The translations under genes and the position numbers were made by a program. The notes beneath the pieces were generated by a model. The model saw only the letters and a list, made by a program, of their open reading frames with translations. It did no database searches and was not told the origin of the DNA. 64,000 bases of DNA from contig JBFHFS010000011.1 of the NCBI GenBank assembly GCA_041583495.1, positions 1 through 64,000 on the forward strand, in the 5' to 3' direction. The stretch is from JBFHFS01 sp041583495 (GTDB lineage: Bacteria > Bacteroidota > Bacteroidia > Bacteroidales > Marinilabiliaceae). This document shows, one piece after another, positions 35,449 through 44,725 of this stretch; the first letter of the stretch is position 1, and the number at the start of each line of letters is the position of its first letter.

Positions 35449-36147
35449 CTATGAATTGATTTTGGAGGATGATTTTCGTAAACCATAATATATTAACCAG
35501 AAAGCCAACAAAATTTCTGCAAGTGCCATAGGTAGGGAAAGAATACTCTCGGCTGAATTTATGACTGTAGCCTCGAATAAGCTCAATTGACGAGTGGTAT
35601 GTATAAAAACGTAACTGATCCCACCAAAATACAACAAATAGCCCAACAGCCAATTGACTGACTTTGAGTTAACAGATAAATATCCCAGGCCAATTAGATG
35701 GAAACCAAATACAATGAGTCCAATGGACCAAAGTTTCTCAAACAGGTGAATATGTGATTGGGTTTCAGATACGATAAGGTTATCGGATACAGGGTTTGCC
35801 AGGGATAAAACAGGAATTATTTTAAACAGCTGTATGATGGCAATCCCCAAAATGATGGTGTATACAACTCTTATGAGAGCAGTAATCAATGAGATCTGGT
35901 TCGATGTACTGCGAAAGAAGAAATACAACGCAATGGCCACTAATAAATCGGTAATAAAAATGATACTCCAGCCAGACAACTCTGCATAAAACAGTGCTTT
36001 ATTGGAGATTAGATTCTGCAGGGTAATTTCGGGAGTATCGACTACCAGACTGGTGTGCACATATCCAAATGAGAAACCTGCCACCACGGCCATAATAACC
36101 AATGAGACACCTGCTATAATTCCCTGTTTTTTCTCCTGATTTTGCAT
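35449..36147 (-). CDS. DUF4386-type integral membrane protein
   Basis: This 232-residue protein has six to seven predicted transmembrane helices. The pattern fits the DUF4386 family of unknown function: N-terminal GIIAGVSLVIMAVVAGFSFGY, internal LLVAIALYFFF, and a late HLIGLGYLS followed by LLGYLLYFGGISYV. The family is often found beside lipases, hydrolases or transcription factors in Bacteroidota and Firmicutes. Here it is the first gene of a pair with the serine hydrolase (3-bp gap), so it may modulate or anchor that enzyme, but this is inference. Confidence 0.78.
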   Translation of the reverse strand: MQNQEKKQGIIAGVSLVIMAVVAGFSFGYVHTSLVVDTPEITLQNLISNKALFYAELSGWSIIFITDLLVAIALYFFFRSTSNQISLITALIRVVYTIILGIAIIQLFKIIPVLSLANPVSDNLIVSETQSHIHLFEKLWSIGLIVFGFHLIGLGYLSVNSKSVNWLLGYLLYFGGISYVFIHTTRQLSLFEATVINSAESILSLPMALAEILLAFWLIYYGLRKSSSKINS

Positions 36148-36362
36148 CTTAGAAAAAATTTTTATTTATTTTTCCAAACACCCATGATTTATTTTTGTTC
36201 AAAACCTTATGGCCCCCCCCTGGGCTGGAATAATGCCGAGGCCGGGAGGACGCATCGGTCAATAAAAACAATACGCCTGCATCCGAAAGTACACGTATCA
36301 GAAATAGGCGTGTTTTGCCTAATCGACTAATGCCAGGCCAAAAGCACGCCAACCTGCTTTAA

Positions 36363-36418
36363 TACAAAAGGCAAATTTTGGGCCTTTTGTAGGGTCGTTG
36401 TCGAACGACCTTTTCTTT
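36363..36418 (+). terminator. Tandem hairpins ending in a T-run (orphan terminator)
   Basis: There are two adjacent perfect hairpins. The first is TACAAAAGGC (36363-36372) with GCCTTTTGTA (36382-36391). The second is GGTCGTT (36393-36399) with AACGACC (36404-36410), directly followed by TTTTCTTT. The second is a typical Rho-independent terminator on the plus strand, yet the nearest upstream plus-strand gene is the GH2 more than 7 kb away. In the other direction the hairpins lie about 220 bp upstream of the DUF4386 start. Confidence 0.65.
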
Positions 36419-36554
36419 AATTACCCTCCCGAAGATCTAATCATTCCCCATACCAGCAGAGTTTGGATAGCCGGTTCCGTCAACACGGCCTTCGTGTTTG
36501 ACCCTTCAGGCACACTAAGGCTTGGATGGAATGCCCGGTTGTTCTGTTTCCTGG

Positions 36555-36596
36555 TTGTAAAACACAACTTATTGCTTGACTTAAAGTGTTTTACAA
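36555..36596. promoter_or_regulatory. 11-bp inverted repeat overlapping a promoter (candidate operator)
   Basis: A perfect inverted repeat, TTGTAAAACAC (36555-36565) and GTGTTTTACAA (36586-36596), separated by 20 bases. It spans the -33 element and almost reaches the -7 element of the promoter for the NTF2-like lipoprotein gene. The symmetry and position suggest a dimeric regulator binding site, or alternatively an mRNA-independent hairpin. No regulator gene is adjacent. Confidence 0.5.
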
Positions 36597-36606
36597 GCTA
36601 GCTTTG
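36576..36606 (+). promoter_or_regulatory. Bacteroidota promoter for the NTF2-like lipoprotein gene
   Basis: TTG at 36576-36578, a 20-base spacer, then TAGCTTTG at 36599-36606, an excellent match to the TTTG-N19-21-TAnnTTTG consensus. The predicted start of transcription near 36613 leaves a leader of about 120 bases. The rest of the 586-bp gap (36148-36733) holds only the hairpins described. Confidence 0.6.
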
Positions 36607-36733
36607 TATTGGTTTATGGCGTTATAATAATTTAAACCCACAAGAAAAAAGTGATAGATTTCAATAGGACCGTTTAGCTAATGGTTAGCCACAAGTAGCA
36701 ACTATAAATGCATTTTAACCAAAAAAAGCAACC

Positions 36734-37195
36734 ATGACACGAACAGCAATTCTTGCAGCATTAATGGTATCGGTAATCCTGGGCGGGTGTGATTCAAAAA
36801 CTCCTCACCAAAATGCCGATCAGGAAATCATTTCTCTTGAGCGCAGTGCGCTGGACAAGTGGGCACAAGGCAATACAGGGGGATTCATTGATATCAGTGC
36901 AGACGAGGTTACCTGGTTCGACTTCGCTCCTGGTGCGCAGTTAAGGATAGAAGGCATCGAGGCATTACGTACCTATTTGGCACCTTTTACGGGGCAGATT
37001 CCACCTCACACCTATGAGATTGTTAATCCGAAAGTGCAGATTTATGGCAATACCGCCATCCTTACCTTTCATTGGGAGGGCACAATGACAGACGGTACGC
37101 CACTTGATGGATGGAAGGTTACTTCTGTTTATCAATGGAAGGAAGGTAAATGGTACCAGGTTCACGCCCATTGGTCGGTGGTTCAAACTGAGTAG
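36734..37195 (+). CDS. NTF2-like/SnoaL-type lipoprotein (DUF4440-like)
   Basis: This 153-residue predicted lipoprotein has a signal ending ILGGC with C19 as lipidated cysteine. The mature domain has the NTF2-like cone fold signature: an N-terminal helix with LERSALDKWAQGN, VTWFDFAPG, IEGIEALRTYLAPF, then strands including TAILTFHWEG and WKVTSVYQWKEGKWYQVHAHWS. Such domains often bind small hydrophobic molecules or act as mild hydrolases or dehydratases, and many are of unknown role. It is monocistronic, with its own clear promoter and a candidate operator upstream. Confidence 0.82.
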   Translation: MTRTAILAALMVSVILGGCDSKTPHQNADQEIISLERSALDKWAQGNTGGFIDISADEVTWFDFAPGAQLRIEGIEALRTYLAPFTGQIPPHTYEIVNPKVQIYGNTAILTFHWEGTMTDGTPLDGWKVTSVYQWKEGKWYQVHAHWSVVQTE

Positions 37196-37471
37196 TCGTC
37201 AGCTCTTAAGGTGATAATTTAAAACTACCCTTAAAAACTTCATAAACATGGGGTAAGGTAGCGCATTGCCAAAACGGTGGGTTTTAAGCAAAAAAGGTCC
37301 TGAATTCTTAGTTTTGAGTTACAAAGACCTCTTTCTTAACCCTAAAAGGTTACAAACACCACAATGAAAGCTCGGGCATTCTAACCAAAATCCTAAAAAC
37401 CGGCATTCAATCCATAACGGCCCGGGGCAGCCCTTCCGGGAGGTAATTCAACCCACGGGCATCGCCGGGCT

Positions 37472-39889
37472 TTAGAATTTATACTTTAAACCTATTCGCA
37501 TCATTTGAGTTTCATAATAATTCTCATAATCTGCCCTAAATCCTTCCCCGTATATTTCCTGTTGAAGACCAAATTGATTAAAAATATCAGTGAATGCAAA
37601 AGATAGTTCTCCTTTTCCTAGCCACAATTTCTTTTTCATACCCATGTCAATTGAACTTCGGGCCATTTGTTTTCCTTGTGGAATGTTTTTAGGAGCAAAA
37701 TACAACCCTGTTAATTGAAGTTGAAATTCATTTGGTAAAGAAATGGTATTAATAATTTTAATATCCCAGGTATTATCAGTGGTCTGGTTAACCTTAAAAG
37801 TGTGCTCATAAGGGAATAAAAGAGTTCCTGTGTAGGCTTGTATTTTGTTTTGATACCTGTTTAAATTCCCTGACAATTCGTAGAATTCAGATATTTTCTG
37901 ACTAAAAACTAATTCCAATCCCAAATTGGTAGATTCTCCTGTATTGGCATAGCTTTTTAGAATTACATCATATTCGGCCCTGCTCGTGTCTACTGTGTAA
38001 ACCCTCATATATGGATCGGTAATAAACCGGTAATAACCCGAAAGGAATAGTGAACCTGTCTTCCAATTTGTTTTATAACCCACTTCTGCCGATTGCGTAT
38101 ACTGAGGTCGTAAGTATGGATTGCCTACTTTGACCAATTCATGGTCGTCTGATTTAGCAAACATACGCAGTTCAGGTTCTCCGGGACGGTCAATTCGCTG
38201 ATTATAGAAAATCGAAATTCTATTGTTTTCGTTGAGTTTATGACTTAATCGTATGTTGGGGAAAAATTTGAAGTAATCGTATCTGTCATTCCGGGTGAAA
38301 TAAATGTTTTCCTCATCCATATCATAAAAGACGGAGGTGTACTCTGCCCTGATTCCGGCTTCTACCGAATATTTCATTGTCTCGAGTACCCAGTTGATGT
38401 ATCCGGCATAGATCGACTCACCCCATTTGGTCCAACTCCCCAGTCCGGGATATAAAATGGAGTTTTCACCCCTTACTTGTTCGTAATCAACAGGCAGGTT
38501 TCTTATCTGAACTTTTGCCCCACTTTCTATACGCCCTGAGGATAAGGGTTTGGTATAATCAACATTCAGACTGGTGGTATGCTCTGTCCCTAAAACACTG
38601 GTTATATCTCTGCCATTGGGCCTGATAGAAGAGCTGTCGTTAATATAATAGGTTTCGTCTTCCCAGCCTTTTGAATACTGAGCGTGTGCTTGAAGTTCGT
38701 GTCCGGTTTGTTTGAATTTATGCCTATAGTTTAACAGGTAATTCATGTAGCCTGTTATTTCTTCTTCATTCCAGTTTAAATAGCGGTTTCTGGTATTGGT
38801 AATTAAATCGATATAGGGAACTTGAGCCGAATCGACATGTGATTCCCAATCATAGATTCCTGAAAGCGATAAAATATTGTGTTCATTAAACTCATAGTCT
38901 ATGCCACTTTTAACGATGTAGTGCGTTTGTTTTCGGTTTTCAGGAACCTGCGAAGCGATAATTCTTCCATCGTCGTAATACCGGGTTGTAAATTCATTAT
39001 TGGGTAGTTTCTCCTGATGAAGAACCTCCGATTGGATAAAAACACTTAGTTTTTTTGCTTTGAAGTTTAAATCAATACTGGGAATATATTTGGGGGTAGG
39101 AGAAAAACTACCCAAATCGGTTGGTAGATCTGCCTTAGGTTTGGTCAGGGCTCCTAATCCATAAGCCAGGCCAATACTTCCATGTAAACCGGTTTGCTTT
39201 TCCTTTTTGTATACGATGTTAATTATACCTGCCATGCCAGCTGCATCGTATTTGGCCGACGGATTATTAATTATCTCAATCCTTTCTATGGTAGAGGCCG
39301 GAATATTGTCCAATCCTTTTTGATTACCATATCCTGTCAGGCTCGATTGTTTCCCGTCGATTAAAATAATTACCTTGTCGCTTCCTCGTAAAATTACTTT
39401 TCCCTCCTGGTCGAACGAAACACCTGGCATAGCCTTCATGGCATCCATTACCGAACCACCCGATTGTGCAATATTACTGTCCATGCTGTACGACTTCTTG
39501 TCCAATCCGCCATTAATCTCACTGCTTTGGCCGTTAACAGTCACTTCCTCCAGTTGAGTTGTAGTGACTTCAAGTTCCACCTTACCAATATCATAGAACG
39601 GATTCAATGTCCCGATAAAGATATCTGATTGATAGGTATTATAACCAAGATAGGAAACTTGTAATTTATATTTACCGGACATTAAGCCATTTATGGTAAA
39701 ATAACCGTCCTCTTTGCTCACCGTTCCATTTTGAATATTTTCATTGGATAGAATTGCAACCGCCGCAAATGGAATAACATCTTTGGTTTCCTTGTCAATT
39801 ATTTGTCCTGATATGGCAGAGCCTGGTTGTGCAGCGATCTTAAAACTTGCGATTAGAATTATCGCAAGCAGCAGTATATTTTTCCTCAT
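37472..39889 (-). CDS. TonB-dependent receptor-type outer-membrane beta-barrel protein
   Basis: This 805-residue outer-membrane protein has a signal peptide (about 1-20), a carboxypeptidase-regulatory-like domain (ISGQIIDKETKDVIPFAAVAI onward in pieces, ~26-110), a plug-like domain (VMDAMKAMPGVSFDQEGKVILRG, then ILIDGKQSS and IERIEIINNPSAKYDAAG) and a long beta-barrel ending in LKYKF, with a terminal Phe as usual for barrel insertion. The start is the ATG at 39889; a TTG four codons upstream is less likely. It has no SusD partner and lacks the SusC signature, so it is an outer-membrane receptor of the OMP_b-brl_3 group, possibly for siderophores, peptides or small molecules. Confidence 0.88.
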   Translation of the reverse strand: MRKNILLLAIILIASFKIAAQPGSAISGQIIDKETKDVIPFAAVAILSNENIQNGTVSKEDGYFTINGLMSGKYKLQVSYLGYNTYQSDIFIGTLNPFYDIGKVELEVTTTQLEEVTVNGQSSEINGGLDKKSYSMDSNIAQSGGSVMDAMKAMPGVSFDQEGKVILRGSDKVIILIDGKQSSLTGYGNQKGLDNIPASTIERIEIINNPSAKYDAAGMAGIINIVYKKEKQTGLHGSIGLAYGLGALTKPKADLPTDLGSFSPTPKYIPSIDLNFKAKKLSVFIQSEVLHQEKLPNNEFTTRYYDDGRIIASQVPENRKQTHYIVKSGIDYEFNEHNILSLSGIYDWESHVDSAQVPYIDLITNTRNRYLNWNEEEITGYMNYLLNYRHKFKQTGHELQAHAQYSKGWEDETYYINDSSSIRPNGRDITSVLGTEHTTSLNVDYTKPLSSGRIESGAKVQIRNLPVDYEQVRGENSILYPGLGSWTKWGESIYAGYINWVLETMKYSVEAGIRAEYTSVFYDMDEENIYFTRNDRYDYFKFFPNIRLSHKLNENNRISIFYNQRIDRPGEPELRMFAKSDDHELVKVGNPYLRPQYTQSAEVGYKTNWKTGSLFLSGYYRFITDPYMRVYTVDTSRAEYDVILKSYANTGESTNLGLELVFSQKISEFYELSGNLNRYQNKIQAYTGTLLFPYEHTFKVNQTTDNTWDIKIINTISLPNEFQLQLTGLYFAPKNIPQGKQMARSSIDMGMKKKLWLGKGELSFAFTDIFNQFGLQQEIYGEGFRADYENYYETQMMRIGLKYKF

Positions 39890-40605
39890 ATTATTTTTCA
39901 AAAAAATTAGGGGATAAATGTAGTGTTTTTTGCACGGTCTGTATTAATAATTGTACTTAACCCTGAGTTTGAGAGCGTTGTCGCCAGACCCGGACAACAG
40001 GTCACATGGCCCGGGCACCGTGCAAAATACATCCGGGGCATAGCCTTGTTTGTGGTTCTTTTCAACTGCCCGCAAATGTTTGGGCAATATCAATATCGAT
40101 GTTACACCAACAATCTTCTTTTATCCGGTTAATATACACACCCTAATTTAGGGGTTTACGTTCATGTTTTAGTCGTTCGCTCCATCGTTGAACGGGAGAT
40201 TAAAGGTAGGCAAATTTAAAAAACACAGGTACTTAGGGACAAAAATATTGTTATGTAAACTTCATGGATTTGACTTCCGGGCCCCGGGTTGCTGATGATT
40301 CCCCTGCATCCCTGGTGGCAGGGTGACGGGTACAACCCGTTATTAACTCACCAACCATGCTTTCCGCGGGTCGAAAAGAGCCTCAAAAAAGGCAAATGAA
40401 CTTTAAAAAACCAGCCAAAAGAGGATTAAAAAGGGAGTATGATTCGAATAGCTGCAATATTTATTTAAATTTACAAACGTTTGTCGGCATGAAGACCCTG
40501 ATAAACCGGAGCACCTTAAAAAAATTTAATTCAGCGTTCCGTTGAAAAACTGACCCCATTAAATAACCATAGAGATTTCAGAAATAACTTAAACCTGTAA
40601 CCATT
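39890..40605. other. Intergenic region, 716 bp, with GC-rich mini-hairpins
   Basis: The spacer separates the divergent outer-membrane receptor and GH97. Around 40277-40340 are a CCGGGCCCCGGG-type motif, CCCTGC/GCAGGG (40302-40307, 40318-40323) and ACGGGT-ACA-ACCCGT (40326-40340), alike in style to the cluster at 4770-4922. Two plus-strand frames of 60-70 codons have no support. A symmetrical site lies at 40473-40484. Confidence 0.45.
40473..40484. promoter_or_regulatory. Perfect 12-bp palindrome ACAAACGTTTGT (candidate LacI/GalR-type operator)
   Basis: A 12-bp palindrome with central CG lies 122 bp before the GH97 start. LacI/GalR-family operators typically have such an AACGTT-like core. No LacI-family gene is in the window, and a chance palindrome cannot be excluded. 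Confidence 0.4.
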
Positions 40606-42564
40606 ATGAAAAGAATAACCCTAACGACCCTTTTGGGTCTTTTTTTAGTTTCACAACTATTTTCTCAAAGTTTTGAGATTAAATCACCCGATGAGAAAAT
40701 AAAACTCTCTGTTACGGTTGGAGATGAAATAGTATGGTCGGTCCTTCACAATGAAAATGAAGTCATAAAAAAGGCAGAAATTGGGATGAATTTCTCCACA
40801 GGCCTTGAGTTTGGCAGGCATTCGAAAATAAAAAGCCACTCCATAAAAACGTTTTCTTCGATGATTTATCCGGCGGTGCCACATAAGGATGCAGCCATCA
40901 AGGATGAGTATGAGCAATTATCCCTTTCGTTCAGGAATAAGATCCGCATAAATTTCAGGGCTTATAACGATGGGGTTGCCTACCAACTGATTGATGACAA
41001 CAAAAGCGAAAAAAATGTCCTCTCAGAGAACGTAACCTTAACTTTTCCGGAAGGGACCACCTCCTTTTTTCCCCGGGAGGAATCGATGTACTCGCACAAC
41101 GAACGCAAATACCTGCACAAATCGTTAAACGAAATATCGACCCATGACTTTTGCAGCTTACCGGTGGTCTTTGAAACCGAAAAGGAAAAGGTTCTATTTA
41201 CCGAAACGGCTCTTCATAATTACCCGGGAATGTATTTAAAAGGAGATGGTGGCAACCGCCTGCAGGCCATTTTTCCCAAATTTGTTCTCAATGCCATCGA
41301 TAATAAAGATAACTGGCCCGATCGAAATCAGGTAATTTCCCAAGAGGCCGAATATATTGCCCAGGTCCCCGGTAAAATGACTTATCCCTGGAGGGTTTTT
41401 ATCATTAGCGACGATGAGCGAACCTTTGTGGAGAGCAATTTAACCTTTCAACTCGCCAGGCCACAGGCCATCGAAAATACCGATTGGATAAAACCGGGTA
41501 AAGTAGCATGGGACTGGTACAATGCCAATAATATTTATGGCGTAGACTTCGAATCAGGTCTGAATACGGCGACCTACAAATACTACATTGATTTTGCTTC
41601 AAAAAATGGCATCGAGTATGTGATTCTTGACGAGGGTTGGACCAAGTCAACCACCGAAATCCTCGAATTCAATCCTGATATGGATGTGCCTGAACTTATC
41701 CGGTATGGAAAGGAAAAAGGGGTTGAGCTCATTTTGTGGGTGCTGTGGAAACCCCTGGATGCCAACCTTGATCAAATACTGGAAACCTATAAAAGCTGGG
41801 GCGTGAAGGGCGTTAAAGTAGATTTTATGCAACGTAACGACCAGTATATGGTTAGTTCCTATGAGCGTATCGCCAAAAAATGTGCTGAGCTTGAACTCCT
41901 GGCCGATTTTCATGGTGCCTTTAAACCGTCGGGCTTACGGCGGGTTTATCCCAATGTGATTAACTACGAAGGTGTTAAAGGCAGCGAAAACAACAAGTGG
42001 AGCAGCGACATCACCCCTCAGCACAATGTTACCATTCCCTTCATCCGAATGGCCGCCGGACCCATGGATTATACACCCGGGGCCATGTCAAACGAGCATC
42101 TGAACAATCACAAGATTAGTTTTGAACGCCCCATGAGTGTTGGCACACGCGCTCACCAGGTGGCAATGTACGTTGTTTATGAGGCCCCGTTGCAAATGAT
42201 GTGCGAATCCCCCTCACGATACTATGATGAGCAGGAGACCGTTGACTTTATCGTTCAAATTCCTACCATTTGGGATGAAACCATTGTTCTTCATGGTTCA
42301 ATAGGCAATTATATAGCTGTGGCCCGAAGAAAGGGTGATAAATGGTACATAGGCGCCATGACCAATTCAACATCAAGAGAACTGGACCTGGATTTATCCT
42401 TCTTAAAGGAAGGAACCTATAAAATGGAGGTGTTTAAAGATGGTGTTAATGCCGGTCGGTTTGCAGAAGACTATGCCATCGAAACCAAAGAGGTAAACAA
42501 AGACTCCAAAATATCGGCCCAAATGGCCCAGGGAGGTGGATGGACTGCGATAATTTCAAAATAA
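40606..42564 (+). CDS. Secreted GH97 glycosidase, probably retaining alpha-galactosidase type
   Basis: This 652-residue exported enzyme (signal 1-20) has the N-terminal beta-supersandwich, a central barrel and the C-terminal domain of GH97. In the barrel, GVKVDFMQR places D406 where the retaining (alpha-galactosidase, BtGH97b-like) members have their Asp nucleophile, and E455 in NYEGVKGSE is the likely acid/base. The inverting SusB type uses Glu residues instead. KVAWDWYNANN and AFKPSGLRR are further GH97 blocks. Calcium is a usual cofactor in this family. It is probably monocistronic, with a strong terminator just downstream and a symmetrical candidate operator upstream. Confidence 0.9.
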   Translation: MKRITLTTLLGLFLVSQLFSQSFEIKSPDEKIKLSVTVGDEIVWSVLHNENEVIKKAEIGMNFSTGLEFGRHSKIKSHSIKTFSSMIYPAVPHKDAAIKDEYEQLSLSFRNKIRINFRAYNDGVAYQLIDDNKSEKNVLSENVTLTFPEGTTSFFPREESMYSHNERKYLHKSLNEISTHDFCSLPVVFETEKEKVLFTETALHNYPGMYLKGDGGNRLQAIFPKFVLNAIDNKDNWPDRNQVISQEAEYIAQVPGKMTYPWRVFIISDDERTFVESNLTFQLARPQAIENTDWIKPGKVAWDWYNANNIYGVDFESGLNTATYKYYIDFASKNGIEYVILDEGWTKSTTEILEFNPDMDVPELIRYGKEKGVELILWVLWKPLDANLDQILETYKSWGVKGVKVDFMQRNDQYMVSSYERIAKKCAELELLADFHGAFKPSGLRRVYPNVINYEGVKGSENNKWSSDITPQHNVTIPFIRMAAGPMDYTPGAMSNEHLNNHKISFERPMSVGTRAHQVAMYVVYEAPLQMMCESPSRYYDEQETVDFIVQIPTIWDETIVLHGSIGNYIAVARRKGDKWYIGAMTNSTSRELDLDLSFLKEGTYKMEVFKDGVNAGRFAEDYAIETKEVNKDSKISAQMAQGGGWTAIISK

Positions 42565-42637
42565 ACCATCCATTGAAGAAACGCCCTGGCCCTTCTTTTT
42601 ATAGGGCCTCCCTCCTACCGAATCGATTAATTTTCTC

Positions 42638-42667
42638 CCCCTCGTATGTTGCGAGGGGTTTTTTTTT
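42638..42667 (+). terminator. Rho-independent terminator after GH97
   Basis: CCCCTCG (42638-42644) and CGAGGGG (42652-42658) form a 7-bp stem with a 7-base loop, followed by nine T. It acts on the plus strand; the minus side lacks a T-run. Confidence 0.9.
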
Positions 42668-42679
42668 CCCTGTTTTTAC

Positions 42680-42735
42680 TTGATGATTGAGTGTTTTGAA
42701 TTGAAAATTGAATGTCCAATAATCAAGGGTCAATG
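42680..42735. repeat. 56-bp array of eight degenerate 7-bp units
   Basis: Read in steps of seven from 42680, eight units appear (TTGATGA, TTGAGTG, TTTTGAA, TTGAAAA, TTGAATG, TCCAATA, ATCAAGG, GTCAATG), roughly NNTTSAA on one strand or the other. It lies directly after the 3' end of the LytTR regulator gene (42762). A like array is at 61412-61467. Confidence 0.6.
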
Positions 42736-42761
42736 TTCAGTTCAAAACCCTTTGTAAAGAC

Positions 42762-43478
42762 CTATAAGAAATTCTTATCCAGGAATTCCTGAAATTTTTC
42801 CTTATACATATCACTCACGGGGATGTAGGTCTTCCCGAACACGATGCGGCTGCGTTCGATGGTATCGATCTTATCGAGGTTGACAATAAACGAGCGATGC
42901 ACACGCATAAACCGGTTCTCCGGTAATTTTTGTTCGAGCGACTTCATCGAATTGAGCGACAATATGGGCTTATCACTTCCTGTGGTATGTACCTGAATGT
43001 AATCTTTTAACCCTTCGATAAATAAGATGTCGTTGAAGTTAATTCTCCGGATTTTATATTCCGACTTAAGAAACAAAAACTGGTTGTTGGCATCGATAGC
43101 GGGTTGCGAAGTGGTCTCCAGTTCAGACTGCTTGTATGCTTTCCGGGCTGCTTTCAAAAACTCTTCGTAGCTGAAAGGCTTCAGCAGGTAATCGATGGCA
43201 TTTAACTTAAATCCTTCGAGGGCATATTGGGCGTAGGCAGTGGTGAAAATGATTTTGGGCGCCTGGTCCAAACTCCGTGTAAATTCAATCCCGGTCAGCT
43301 CAGGCATTTGTATGTCTATAAAGATTAAATCGACCGATTTCGACGACAAGAAATCCATGGCCTCCAAAGGGTTTTCAAATTCCCCTGCCAGCTCCAGAAA
43401 AGGTGTTTTACGTACGTATTCACTTACCAATTGAATGGCCAGGGGTTCGTCGTCAATGACAATAGTTCTCAGTTTCAT
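42762..43478 (-). CDS. LytTR-family response regulator
   Basis: This 238-residue response regulator has a receiver domain with the DDE acidic pocket (VIDDEP, 8-12), phosphoacceptor D55 in FIDIQMP, TTAYAQYA and K100 in DYLLKPF. Its C-terminal LytTR DNA-binding domain (about 135-235) contains NDILFIEGLKDYIQVHT and the RFMRVHRSFIVN block. It is the last gene of the TolC/MacA/MacB/kinase operon and is 81 bp after the sensor-kinase stop. It probably regulates that operon or a related envelope response. It has the same D55/K100 spacing as the regulator at 61483-62253. Confidence 0.93.
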   Translation of the reverse strand: MKLRTIVIDDEPLAIQLVSEYVRKTPFLELAGEFENPLEAMDFLSSKSVDLIFIDIQMPELTGIEFTRSLDQAPKIIFTTAYAQYALEGFKLNAIDYLLKPFSYEEFLKAARKAYKQSELETTSQPAIDANNQFLFLKSEYKIRRINFNDILFIEGLKDYIQVHTTGSDKPILSLNSMKSLEQKLPENRFMRVHRSFIVNLDKIDTIERSRIVFGKTYIPVSDMYKEKFQEFLDKNFL

Positions 43479-43559
43479 CTGGTTTATATTTCCTTTAATT
43501 GGCCACTTACCTGTCCCGCCAATGCGGGATAACTTACCCCAATTTTTCGGGGGCTCGTA

Positions 43560-44657
43560 TCAAGTGGTCATTCTTTCATTTCTAATTCTCAGATCCACCC
43601 TGAAGGAGGAAACTTTTCGGTCGATTTTTAATTCGTACTGGTCGGCGAATAACAAGTTAAGCCTTTTTTTAACATTTTCGAGTCCAATGCCCGAATGTTG
43701 CAGGTCTTCGGCCCGGGGGGGTTGTCCGAGGCTGTTTTCGGTAAAGAAATGGATCTCCTTATCTTCGAACTTCATCCCAATAGTGATAAACGACTGGGCA
43801 CTGAAGCTAACCCCATGCTTAAAAGCGTTCTCCACAAAGGCCACAAAGAGCAGGGGCGGTACTGAAAAGTCTTTAAATTCTTTGGGGAAATCGACCTCCA
43901 GCCTGACTTTTTGACTAAGACGTAACTTCATCAGATCGATGTAGTTGGTCATAAACTCAATTTCGGAGCTCATCTGGGTTTGTCCATTCTCTGACTCGTA
44001 AAGGAGGTAGCGCATCAGTTTCGACAACTTTAGCACCGAATCCTGTGCCATGAGTCCGTCAATCCGAATCAGGGAATATATATTATTCAGGGTGTTAAAA
44101 AAGAAATGAGGACTCACCTGATTCTTCAGGAACGCCAGCTCCGAATTCAGCTTCTCCTTCTCCAGCTCCTTTTGCTTCTTCTCATTGGTTTTCAATTTAT
44201 CCATCACGCCAAGCCCCATGGCGAAACCGGATATCAGAATGGAAAGCAGGATATGGTTGTAAAAGCCAAATATTTCGTTGGGGGGAGGCTTCCCGGGGCC
44301 ATTATTGGCAAGGTTATTTACAGCACCCTTTAGTCGGGCCTCCATTACGGCATCAAACAAATAACGATCATTGATGAAGTCGGATAAAAAGTAAGTCGCT
44401 AAAATAATTCCAATTAAAATGAGGACATAAGTAATCTTTCTTTCCCTCAGAAAAAACCTGGGGATTAACCACAAATAGCCGATATAAAATATAAGAATAG
44501 CCGATAGTGCATGCAATGAAAAGCGATACAAATGATGTGTTTCCCCCTGGTTAAAAACAGTATTCAGATAGATTGGAATACTGATTATAATTATCCAGGC
44601 AATTATATGGAGCCCTATGCTGATTTTCTTATCCGAAAGGGTTATTAACTTAGCCAT
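43560..44657 (-). CDS. LytS/YehU-type sensor histidine kinase
   Basis: This 365-residue inner-membrane kinase has four transmembrane helices (about 14-32, 47-66, 77-95, 132-150), a short coiled coil (KKQKELEKEKLNSELA) and the His_kinase domain in which H184 of NQVSPHFFFNTLNNI is the phosphorylated residue. An HATPase_c-type ATP site with FVENAFKH follows (N277). A Pro/Gly-rich loop, GPGKPPPNE, precedes the last helix. There is no large sensory domain, so the membrane part may sense the envelope directly or through the ABC transporter encoded upstream. It signals to the LytTR regulator encoded next. Confidence 0.93.
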   Translation of the reverse strand: MAKLITLSDKKISIGLHIIAWIIIISIPIYLNTVFNQGETHHLYRFSLHALSAILIFYIGYLWLIPRFFLRERKITYVLILIGIILATYFLSDFINDRYLFDAVMEARLKGAVNNLANNGPGKPPPNEIFGFYNHILLSILISGFAMGLGVMDKLKTNEKKQKELEKEKLNSELAFLKNQVSPHFFFNTLNNIYSLIRIDGLMAQDSVLKLSKLMRYLLYESENGQTQMSSEIEFMTNYIDLMKLRLSQKVRLEVDFPKEFKDFSVPPLLFVAFVENAFKHGVSFSAQSFITIGMKFEDKEIHFFTENSLGQPPRAEDLQHSGIGLENVKKRLNLLFADQYELKIDRKVSSFRVDLRIRNERMTT

Positions 44658-44725
44658 TGAATTCTATTTTCTCCAAAGATAACTATCCTTGAAATGTAAA
44701 AAAATGAAACCGGTTGTTTCGCGGC

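Noticed and set aside
37472..39889. SusC-type receptor of a polysaccharide utilisation locus
   Set aside because: No SusD neighbour and no SusC signature; the sequence fits the OMP_b-brl_3 type outer-membrane receptor instead.
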